64,000 nt of DNA from assembly GCF_030019515.1 (NCBI RefSeq), contig NZ_JASEEQ010000019.1:1-64000 (forward strand), written 5' to 3'. This document shows, one piece after another, positions 23,893 through 31,265 of this stretch. Both the position numbers and the translations under genes were made by a program. The notes beneath the pieces were generated by a model, which had not been told where the DNA came from, made no database searches, and saw only the letters and a list, made by a program, of their open reading frames with translations. This DNA comes from Nocardioides sp. (lineage in GTDB: Bacteria; Actinomycetota; Actinomycetes; Propionibacteriales; Nocardioidaceae). Position 1 is the first letter of the stretch; each line of letters starts with the position of its first letter.

Positions 23893-24756
23893 TCAGAAGG
23901 TGTGCTCGGGGCCCGGGAAGGTGCCGGCCTTGACGTCGGCGGCGTAGTCGCGGGCGGCCTGGAGGAGGGCGCCGTGCAGGTCGGCGTACTGCTTGACGAA
24001 GCGGGGCATCCGGCCGGTGCGCAGGCCGAAGGCGTCCTGCCACACCAGCACCTGCGCGTCGCAGTCGAGCCCGGCGCCGATGCCGATCGTCGGGATCGCG
24101 ACGGACTTGGTGACCTCGGCCGCGACGTCGCCGGGAACCATCTCCATGACGACCGCGAAGGCGCCGGCCTCCTCCATCGCGCGGGCCTCCGCGACCACCT
24201 TCGCGGCCGCGGTGCCGCGGCCCTGGACCCGGTAGCCGCCCAGGTTGTGCTCGGACTGGGGGGTGAAGCCGATGTGGGCCATCACCGGGATGCCGCCCTC
24301 GGTGAGCTTGCGGACCTGCGGCGCCATCTCGATCCCGCCCTCGAGCTTCACCGCGTGCGCGTTCGCCTCCTTCATGAACCGCACGGCGGTCAGGTAGGCC
24401 TGCTCGGGCGAGGCCTGGTAGGAGCCGAACGGCAGGTCGGCGACGACGAGGGCCCGGCGCACCGACCGGCTGACGGCGCGCGCCAGCGGGATCAGCTCGT
24501 CGACGGTGACCGGCAGCGACGTCTCGTTGCCGAAGACGTTGTTCGACGCGCTGTCCCCGACGAGCAGCACCTCGATGCCGGCCTCGTCGAAGGTCTGCGC
24601 GGCGTACTGCTCGTAGGCGGTGAGCATCGCGAACTTCTCGCCGCGCTGCTTCATCTCGCGCAGGTGGTGGGTGCGGATCCGCTTGATCGGTGCGGCTCCG
24701 GTGGTCGAGCCTGTCGAGACCCCGGACGCGTACGGGGGCGTCTCCTCGGTGCTCAT
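23893..24756 (-). CDS. panB: 3-methyl-2-oxobutanoate hydroxymethyltransferase
   Basis: PanB makes ketopantoate from 2-oxoisovalerate and methylene-tetrahydrofolate in pantothenate synthesis. The 287-residue protein has MLTAYEQYAAQTFDEAG, VGDSASNNVFG (Mg-binding Asp), VKLEGG and GIPVMAHIGFTPQS. The first 30 residues form a disordered extension. ATG 24756 follows AGGGAG, so the longer frame to 24801 is rejected. No panC or panD is adjacent. Confidence 0.95.
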   Translation of the reverse strand: MSTEETPPYASGVSTGSTTGAAPIKRIRTHHLREMKQRGEKFAMLTAYEQYAAQTFDEAGIEVLLVGDSASNNVFGNETSLPVTVDELIPLARAVSRSVRRALVVADLPFGSYQASPEQAYLTAVRFMKEANAHAVKLEGGIEMAPQVRKLTEGGIPVMAHIGFTPQSEHNLGGYRVQGRGTAAAKVVAEARAMEEAGAFAVVMEMVPGDVAAEVTKSVAIPTIGIGAGLDCDAQVLVWQDAFGLRTGRMPRFVKQYADLHGALLQAARDYAADVKAGTFPGPEHTF

Positions 24757-24866
24757 CTCGTACTCCCTGGCGTCATCTCGCGGCTCCCTGATGGAGTCCA
24801 CGGACCGTTCGTCAGGCTAGCCCGCTACCGACGGGTTCACTCGTGTGTCGATGGTCACCCCGGTGG

Positions 24867-25328
24867 TCACCGGACGGCGTCGGCGGCGGCCTCGATGTCG
24901 GCGATGACGATCTTCTGCTGCGTCATCATCACCGCGATCGCCGCCTGCGCCCGCGCCGGGTCAGGGTCGGAGATCAGCTCGTAGAGCCGGGTCGGGACGA
25001 TCTGCCAGGACAGCCCGAACCGGTCCTGGAGCCAGGCGCACTGGCTGGGCCGGCCGCCGGCCACGAGCGTGTCCCAGTAGTAGTCGACCTCGGACTGGTC
25101 GGCGCAGCTGACGCTCAGCGAGATCGTCTCGGTGAAGCCGGCGTGCACCGGCCCGCCGTTGATCCCTCGGAACGGCTGGCCGTCGAGCGTCCACTCGGCG
25201 GCGAGCACGCGGCCGTCCTCGTAGTGGGAGACCCCGCGGATCTCCGAGTTCGGGAAGACCCGGGTGTAGAACTCCACGGCCTCCATCAGGTCGTCGTCGA
25301 ACCACAGGCAGGTGCTGATCTCAGGCAT
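24867..25328 (-). CDS. VOC-superfamily protein, PhnB/3-demethylubiquinone methyltransferase-like fold
   Basis: The 153-residue protein contains CLWFDDDLMEAVEFYTRVFP, then FRGINGGP and ISLSVSCADQSEVDYYWDTL, then GLSWQIVP. This is the PhnB subgroup of the glyoxalase/VOC fold. Substrates of this group are mostly unknown. It is divergent from the methyltransferase at 25379. Confidence 0.85.
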   Translation of the reverse strand: MPEISTCLWFDDDLMEAVEFYTRVFPNSEIRGVSHYEDGRVLAAEWTLDGQPFRGINGGPVHAGFTETISLSVSCADQSEVDYYWDTLVAGGRPSQCAWLQDRFGLSWQIVPTRLYELISDPDPARAQAAIAVMMTQQKIVIADIEAAADAVR

Positions 25329-25378
25329 GCCCGTGTTGACCCGCTGTCGGCGGCGTACTCATCGGCCTACAGTCGGCC

Positions 25379-26128
25379 ATGGCCTTCGACGTCGCGGCCG
25401 ACGCGTACGGGCGGTTCATGGGGCGGTACTCCGAGCCGCTCGCCGAGCAGCTCGCCGAGCTCGCAGGAGTACGGCGAGGACAGCGCGCCGTGGACGTGGG
25501 GTGCGGGCCGGGTGTGCTCACGAGCCGCCTGGTCGCGCGGCTCGGGGCCGACGGGGTCCGGGCGCTCGACCCGTCGCCGTCGTTCGTGGCCGCGGCCCGG
25601 GCGCGCTGTCCCGGGGTCGACGTCCGGCAGGGCACGGCCGAGCAGATCCCGTTCGCCGACGACTCGGCCGACGTGGTGCTCGCGAACCTCGTCGTGCACT
25701 TCATGTCCGACCCGGTCGGCGGGCTCCGCGAGATGGGCCGGGTCGGTGGCCTGGTCGGCGCGACCGTCTGGAACCACGCCACGACCGCCGGGCCGCTGTC
25801 GACGTTCTGGCAGGCGGTCAAGGACCGGGACCCGGACGCGGCGGACGAGGCCACGCTCCCCGGCACCGGTGAGGGCGCTCTCGGCGAGCTCGCCCGCGAG
25901 GCCGGCCTGCGCGACCTGGTCGAGACCACCCTCACGGTCACCGTGCCGTTCTCCTCCTTCGAGGAGTGGTGGGAGCCCTACACGCTGGGCGTCGGACCGG
26001 CCGGCGACTACGTGCGCGCGCTCGACGCCGACGCCCGGGACGCGCTGCGCGGCCACTGCGCCGAGCTGCTCCCCGACGGCGCCTTCACGGTCGACGCGAC
26101 GGCATGGGCGGTGCTCGGGCGCGCCTGA
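25379..26128 (+). CDS. Class I SAM-dependent methyltransferase
   Basis: The 249-residue protein has motif I VDVGCGPGVLT (39-49), the acidic end of strand 2 (ALDPS) and VVLANLVVHF for motif IV. The fold resembles UbiE/small-molecule methyltransferases; the substrate is not known. TACAGT lies five bases before the ATG, so the mRNA is probably leaderless. Confidence 0.88.
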   Translation: MAFDVAADAYGRFMGRYSEPLAEQLAELAGVRRGQRAVDVGCGPGVLTSRLVARLGADGVRALDPSPSFVAAARARCPGVDVRQGTAEQIPFADDSADVVLANLVVHFMSDPVGGLREMGRVGGLVGATVWNHATTAGPLSTFWQAVKDRDPDAADEATLPGTGEGALGELAREAGLRDLVETTLTVTVPFSSFEEWWEPYTLGVGPAGDYVRALDADARDALRGHCAELLPDGAFTVDATAWAVLGRA

Positions 26129-26166
26129 CCCGCTGTCGGAGACACGCGACGTGGGAAACTCCGAGC

Positions 26167-28197
26167 GTGGACTTCTACTCCGCCTACGCCCATGGCTTCG
26201 CCCGGGTCGCCGCCTGCACGGTGCCGATCCGCGTGGCCGACCCCGCGACCAACGCCCGGGCCGTGCTGGAGCAGGCCCGGGCGTGCTCCGAGGAGGGGGT
26301 CGCGGTCGCGATCTTCCCCGAGCTCTGCCTGAGCGGGTACGCCGTCGACGACCTGTTCCTCCAGGACGTGCTGCTCGACGCGGTCGCCGACGAGATCGCC
26401 GGCCTCGTCGCCGCGTCGGAGGGCCTGCTGCCGGTGCTCGTCGTGGGCGCGCCCGTCGCGCACGGCAACCGGGTGCTCAACGCGGCCGTCGTCATCCACC
26501 GGGGCCGGATCCTGGGCGTCGCGCCGAAGTCCTACCTGCCGACGTACCGCGAGTTCTACGAGCGCCGCTGGTTCGCGCCCGGCGATGACGTGCGCGGGTC
26601 GATCGTGCTCGCCGGCCAGGAGGCGCCGATCGGGCCGGACCTGCTCTTCGAGGCCGAGGACGTGCGCGGCCTGGTGCTGCACGTGGAGGTCTGCGAGGAC
26701 ATGTGGGTGCCGGTGCCGCCGAGCGCCGAGGCCGCGCTCGCGGGCGCGACCGTGCTCGCCAACATCTCCGGCAGCCCGATCACCGTCGGCCGGGCGAGCG
26801 ACCGGGAGCTGCTCGCGCGCAGTGCCTCCAGCCGGTGCCTGGCGGCGTACCTCTATGCCGCCGGCGGCCAAGGCGAGTCCTCGACCGACCTGTCGTGGGA
26901 CGGGCAGACGATGGTCTACGAGCACGGCGAGCTGCTCGTCGAGACCGAGCGGTTCCCGGACGGGCCGCGCGCCGCGATCACCGACCTGGACCTCGACCGC
27001 ACCCGCCTCGAGCGGTTGCGGACCGGGACGTTCGACGACAACCGCCGCACGATCGGCCCGGAGTTCCGCACGGTCGGCTTCGAGCTGGGCCCGCCGACCA
27101 AGGACATCGGGCTGCGCCGCAAGGTGGACCGCTTCCCGTTCGTGCCCGACGACGCCGAGCGGCTGGCCCAGGACTGCTACGAGGCCTACAACATCCAGGT
27201 CTCGGGGCTCGAGCAGCGGCTGAGCGCCATCGGCCAGCCGAAGGTCGTCATCGGCATCAGCGGCGGCCTGGACTCCACGCACGCCCTGATCGTCGCGGCG
27301 AAGGCGATGGACCGGCTCGGCCGCGACCGCAGCGAGATCCTCGGCTTCACGCTGCCGGGCTTCGCGACCGGCCCGGCCACCAAGGGCTACGCGTGGGCGC
27401 TCGCCGAGTCGCTCGGCATCACCATGCAGGAGATCGACATCACCGACGCCGCGCGGGCGATGCTCACCGACCTCGACCACCCCTACGCGAGGGGGGAGGA
27501 GGTCTACGACATCACCTTCGAGAACGTCCAGGCCGGGCTGCGCACCGACTACCTGTTCCGGCTCGCCAACCACCGCGGCGGCATCGTGCTCGGCACCGGC
27601 GACCTCTCCGAGCTGGCGCTGGGCTGGTGCACGTACGGCGTGGGCGACCAGATGTCCCACTACAACGTCAACGCCGGCGTACCGAAGACGCTCATCCAGC
27701 ACCTGATCCGCTGGGTGATCAGCACCGGGCAGTTCGACGAGACCACCAACCGGGTGCTGCTCGACGTGGTCGGCCAGGAGATCACCCCGGAGCTGATCCC
27801 GACCCGGGAGGACCACCTGCCGCAGTCCACCGAGCAGTCAGTCGGGCCGTACTCCCTGCAGGACTTCACGCTCTTCCACGTGCTGCGCTACGGCTACTCG
27901 CCCAGCAAGGTCGCGTTCCTCGCCTGGCACGCCTGGCACGACGCGGACGCGGGGGAGTGGCCCCCGAACTACCCCGACGACCGGCGCATCGAGTTCGACC
28001 TGGCCACGATCCGTCGCTGGCTCGAGGTGTTCGTCCGGCGGTTCTTCGCCAGCCAGTTCAAGCGCTCCGCGCTGCCGAACGGGCCGAAGGTCAGCCACGG
28101 CGGCACCATGTCCCCGCGCGGGGACTGGCGGATGCCCTCGGACGCCTCGCCCGCCGCCTGGCTGGCCGAGCTGGAGGCCAACATCCCCACCGAGTGA
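26167..28197 (+). CDS. nadE: Glutamine-dependent NAD+ synthetase
   Basis: The 676-residue enzyme makes NAD+ from deamido-NAD with ammonia from its own glutaminase domain. The nitrilase-type triad is Glu52 (FPELCLSGY), Lys121 (APKSYLP) and Cys176 (VEVCEDMW). The synthetase domain starts with the ATP loop IGISGGLDST. Length and residue numbers match the actinobacterial two-domain form. The GTG at 26167 lies six bases after GAAACT. The 248 bases downstream hold two regulatory-looking repeats but no gene. Confidence 0.97.
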   Translation: MDFYSAYAHGFARVAACTVPIRVADPATNARAVLEQARACSEEGVAVAIFPELCLSGYAVDDLFLQDVLLDAVADEIAGLVAASEGLLPVLVVGAPVAHGNRVLNAAVVIHRGRILGVAPKSYLPTYREFYERRWFAPGDDVRGSIVLAGQEAPIGPDLLFEAEDVRGLVLHVEVCEDMWVPVPPSAEAALAGATVLANISGSPITVGRASDRELLARSASSRCLAAYLYAAGGQGESSTDLSWDGQTMVYEHGELLVETERFPDGPRAAITDLDLDRTRLERLRTGTFDDNRRTIGPEFRTVGFELGPPTKDIGLRRKVDRFPFVPDDAERLAQDCYEAYNIQVSGLEQRLSAIGQPKVVIGISGGLDSTHALIVAAKAMDRLGRDRSEILGFTLPGFATGPATKGYAWALAESLGITMQEIDITDAARAMLTDLDHPYARGEEVYDITFENVQAGLRTDYLFRLANHRGGIVLGTGDLSELALGWCTYGVGDQMSHYNVNAGVPKTLIQHLIRWVISTGQFDETTNRVLLDVVGQEITPELIPTREDHLPQSTEQSVGPYSLQDFTLFHVLRYGYSPSKVAFLAWHAWHDADAGEWPPNYPDDRRIEFDLATIRRWLEVFVRRFFASQFKRSALPNGPKVSHGGTMSPRGDWRMPSDASPAAWLAELEANIPTE

Positions 28198-28283
28198 CTG
28201 CCCGCCGACGGCTGGCCGGGCCGGGCGTGCGTGCCGGCGTGGCGACGCGTCGCGGTGGCGCGGTGGCGCGGGTGCGCGGTGTG

Positions 28284-28325
28284 CTGGCAACCGGATGCGG
28301 GTCGGGGTCGGTTGCTGGGTCACCC
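28284..28325. repeat. 42-bp dispersed intergenic sequence, copy 1
   Basis: The block CTGGCAACCGG - 12 variable bases - GTCGGTTGCTGGG - CACC recurs with identical spacing at 40810-40851. It contains an inverted pair GCAACCG/CGGTTGC. Here it lies between nadE and a secreted protein gene. It may be an operator for a shared regulator or a small repeat family. Confidence 0.55.
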
Positions 28326-28351
28326 CTGGCCGGGCTCGAGCCGCACAGAAA

Positions 28352-28392
28352 TGACGCTCCGGCATGCAACCGAACCGGCGGCCGGAGCGTCA
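28352..28392. promoter_or_regulatory. Perfect 11-bp inverted repeat upstream of a secreted protein gene
   Basis: TGACGCTCCGG (28352-28362) and CCGGAGCGTCA (28382-28392) pair perfectly across 19 bases, which contain a further GCAACCG. It lies 54 bases before the ATG of the next gene. It could be a terminator for nadE, a 5' leader hairpin or an operator. No U-run follows it, so a regulatory role is at least as likely. Confidence 0.5.
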
Positions 28393-28445
28393 CCACCGTG
28401 ACACGTTCGAGATCCTGCCCGAGGGTCCCGCCCGAGGAGTACGCC

Positions 28446-29096
28446 ATGAGCAGCATCAGCCCCCTGCGCCGGTTCGCGGCCGGCGCCGCGGTCCTGGCCG
28501 CCGGCGCGGCCGGTGCCCTGAGCGCCGCACCCGCCGCTGACGCCACCACCGCCCTCGCCACGACACCGTCCGCCCGCGAGGCGCGCCAGACCACCATCAC
28601 CTTCCAGGTGCCCGACTGCGACGGCTGCGTGGTCGGCCTGGTCCAGGGCCGCTGGGACCCGGACGCCACGTCCGGCGTCCGGGTCTGGGACGGGGGACAG
28701 CACGAGGTCAGCGACGGTACGGTCACCGTCACCGTGCCCAGCCGGCGCACCAAGGGCATGTCGATGACGGTCGAGGCGCCCTGGGAGGGCCACACCGGCT
28801 ACATCACCCAGACCGTGTTCCGCTACGGCGGCAAGCGGGTCGGCGACGAGGTCGGCTTCAAGGAGGCCCGCTCCAAGACCAGGGGCGCGGGCTGCTGGGC
28901 CGGCACCCGCGACGCCGAGGTGACGATCCCGCTGACCGTCCGCAAGGTCTGGGTCCAGGGCCTGCGGCACCGGGTCCGCGGCAGCATCGCCTACGCCGAC
29001 GTCACCCAGGACTGGATGGTCCCCATGCGTCAGGTGTGGGATGGCGTCATGGGCACCCAGGACGTACCGATCTGCGGGGTGCAGCCGCGCGGCTGA
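28446..29096 (+). CDS. Secreted hypothetical protein (216 aa)
   Basis: A signal peptide is clear (RRFAAGAAVLAAGAAGALSAA, cleaved near residue 35). The mature part is beta-rich: VPDCDGCVVGLVQGRW, then a Cys near residue 139 and one near the C-terminus, so one or two disulfides are possible. No family is recognised. GAGGAG precedes the ATG. The upstream region carries two repeat structures, suggesting specific control. Confidence 0.75.
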   Translation: MSSISPLRRFAAGAAVLAAGAAGALSAAPAADATTALATTPSAREARQTTITFQVPDCDGCVVGLVQGRWDPDATSGVRVWDGGQHEVSDGTVTVTVPSRRTKGMSMTVEAPWEGHTGYITQTVFRYGGKRVGDEVGFKEARSKTRGAGCWAGTRDAEVTIPLTVRKVWVQGLRHRVRGSIAYADVTQDWMVPMRQVWDGVMGTQDVPICGVQPRG

Positions 29097-29152
29097 CCCG
29101 GAGGATCGGCGCGTGATCGGCCCCGAAGCGTGCGCGCCGATAGGCTGGAGGC

Positions 29153-30490
29153 ATGGGTAAGCAGGAGGACTTCGTTCTTCGCGCTCTCGAGGAGCGGGAC
29201 GTCCGGTTCGTGCGGCTGTGGTTCACCGACGTCCTGGGATTCTTGAAGTCGGTGGCGGTGGCGCCGGCCGAGCTGGACGGCGCCTTCGACGAGGGGATCG
29301 GCTTCGACGGCTCGGCGATCGAGGGCTTCGCGCGGGTCTACGAGGCGGACATGCTGGCGATGCCGGACCCGTCGACGTTCCAGATCCTGCCCTGGCGCGG
29401 CGAGGGCCCGGCCACGGCCCGGATGTTCTGCGACATCATGATGCCGGACGGCTCCTCGTCGTACTCCGACCCGCGCCACGTCCTCAAGCGCACGCTGGGC
29501 AAGGCGGCCGACCAGGGCTTCACGTTCTACACCCACCCGGAGATCGAGTTCTACCTGTTCAAGAACAGCCCCGAGGCCGGGGCCGAGCCCGAGCCGGTGG
29601 ACCGCAGCGGCTACTTCGACCACACCGCGCAGTCGATGGGCGCCGACTTCCGCCGCGAGGCGATCACGATGCTCGAGTCGATGGGCATCTCCGTGGAGTT
29701 CAGCCACCACGAGGGCGGGCCCGGCCAGCAGGAGATCGACCTGCGGTACGCCGACGCGCTGACCACCGCGGACAACGTGATGACGTTCCGCACCGTGATC
29801 CGCGAGGTCGCGCTCGGGCAGGGGGTGTGGGCGACGTTCATGCCCAAGCCGTTCACCACCCACCCGGGTTCGGGGATGCACACCCACGTATCGCTGTTCG
29901 AGGGCGACCGCAACGCGTTCTTCGAGGCCGGCGCCGAGTACCAGCTCTCGAAGACCGGGCGGCAGTTCATCGCGGGCGTGCTGCGGCACGCCAACGAGAT
30001 CAGCGTGGTCACCAACCAGTGGGTCAACAGCTACAAGCGGCTGATGTTCGGCGGTGAGGCGCCGTCCTACATCTGCTGGGGCCACAACAACCGCTCGGCG
30101 ATGATCCGGGTCCCGATGTACAAGCCCAACAAGGGCCAGTCCACCCGGATCGAGCTGCGCACCATCGACGCCGCCTGCAACCCCTACCTGGCCTTCGCGG
30201 TGGTGCTGGCCGCCGGCATGAAGGGCATCACCGAGGGCTACGACCTGCCCCGCGAGGCCGAGGACGACGTGTGGGCGCTGACCGAGCGGGAGCGCAAGAG
30301 CCTCGGCATCGAGCCGCTGCCGAAGAGCCTCGCCGAGGCCATCGCGGTGGCCGAGCACTCCGAGCTGCTCGCCGAGACCCTCGGCGAGCACGTCTTCGAC
30401 TACTTCCTGCGCAACAAGCGCGCGGAGTGGGAGGAGTACCGGGGCCAGGTCTCCGCCTTCGAGCGCGACCGCATGCTCCCGGTGCTGTGA
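29153..30490 (+). CDS. glnA2: Type I glutamine synthetase, GlnA2-like
   Basis: The 445-residue protein has the GS signatures: the N-terminal beta-grasp, IGFDGSAIEGF, the active-site GPGQQEIDL, PKPFTTHPGSGMH, and the C-terminal RIELRTIDAACNPYLAF. Length and context (glnE just downstream) match the short GlnA2 form of actinobacteria. A Tyr lies in GYDLPREAE, where the adenylylation loop of GlnA1 would be; whether it is modified cannot be told. TAGGCT lies six bases before the ATG, so the mRNA may be leaderless. Confidence 0.93.
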   Translation: MGKQEDFVLRALEERDVRFVRLWFTDVLGFLKSVAVAPAELDGAFDEGIGFDGSAIEGFARVYEADMLAMPDPSTFQILPWRGEGPATARMFCDIMMPDGSSSYSDPRHVLKRTLGKAADQGFTFYTHPEIEFYLFKNSPEAGAEPEPVDRSGYFDHTAQSMGADFRREAITMLESMGISVEFSHHEGGPGQQEIDLRYADALTTADNVMTFRTVIREVALGQGVWATFMPKPFTTHPGSGMHTHVSLFEGDRNAFFEAGAEYQLSKTGRQFIAGVLRHANEISVVTNQWVNSYKRLMFGGEAPSYICWGHNNRSAMIRVPMYKPNKGQSTRIELRTIDAACNPYLAFAVVLAAGMKGITEGYDLPREAEDDVWALTERERKSLGIEPLPKSLAEAIAVAEHSELLAETLGEHVFDYFLRNKRAEWEEYRGQVSAFERDRMLPVL

Positions 30491-30515
30491 TGGGCGCGCC
30501 GGTCCAGGAGGCGGC

Positions 30516-31265
30516 GTGACCCGTCCGGTGGTGCTCGTGGTCGAGCACGACCTCGAGTGCCCGCCGGCGTGGGTCGGCACCTGGCTGACCGAGGCCGGCT
30601 GTGACCTGGACGTCCGCCGTCCCTACGCGGGCGACGAGCTGCCGGGCCTTGCGGCGTACGACGGGCTGGTGGTGCTCGGCGGGCCGATGGGCGCGAACGA
30701 CGACGACCGGCACGCCTGGCTCGCGCCGGTCAAGGAGCTGCTCCGGCAGGCGCGGGACGGGGGGCTGCCCACGCTCGGCATCTGCCTGGGCCACCAGCTG
30801 ATCGCCGCCGCGTACGGCGGCACCGTGGCGCGCAACCCCCGCGGGCAGCAGGTCGGGCTGCTCGACGTCGGGTGGACCACCGCAGCCACCTCGGACCGGC
30901 TGCTCGGCCCGCTCGCGACCCCGCGGCGCGGCGTGCAGTGGAACGACGACGTGGTGACCGAGCTGCCGCCGGGCGCGGTGCTGCTGGCCGGGACCGGCGC
31001 CGGCGAGGTCCAGGCCGTGCGCTACGCGCCCACCGTGTGGGGGGTGCAGCTGCACCCGGAGGTCGACGTACCCGTGCTGCGGCCCTGGGCCGAGTCCGAC
31101 CGCGGCTCGCACGAGACCCGCGGCATCGACACCGACGCCGTGCTGCGTGAGATCGACGCGGCCCGCGCCGAGTTGGACGACGCGTGGCGGCCGCTCGCCA
31201 CCGGGCTCGCGGCCCTGGTCTCCGAGCGGGCCGCCGCACGCGTTGCGGAGTGCCCGGCCCGATGA
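30516..31265 (+). CDS. Class I glutamine amidotransferase (GMP synthase-like)
   Basis: The 249-residue protein has the class I triad: Cys90 in LGICLGHQ, and His180 and Glu182 in LHPEV. It lacks any synthetase domain, so ammonia acceptor and product are unknown. It is sandwiched between glnA2 and glnE and overlaps glnE as ATGA, so it is part of the nitrogen operon. Confidence 0.88.
   Translation: MTRPVVLVVEHDLECPPAWVGTWLTEAGCDLDVRRPYAGDELPGLAAYDGLVVLGGPMGANDDDRHAWLAPVKELLRQARDGGLPTLGICLGHQLIAAAYGGTVARNPRGQQVGLLDVGWTTAATSDRLLGPLATPRRGVQWNDDVVTELPPGAVLLAGTGAGEVQAVRYAPTVWGVQLHPEVDVPVLRPWAESDRGSHETRGIDTDAVLREIDAARAELDDAWRPLATGLAALVSERAAARVAECPAR

Noticed and set aside
21463..24984. An open frame of over 1,100 codons on the plus strand
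   Set aside because: It runs antisense through the CNNM, PQQ-dehydrogenase and panB genes, all of which have clear motifs on the minus strand.
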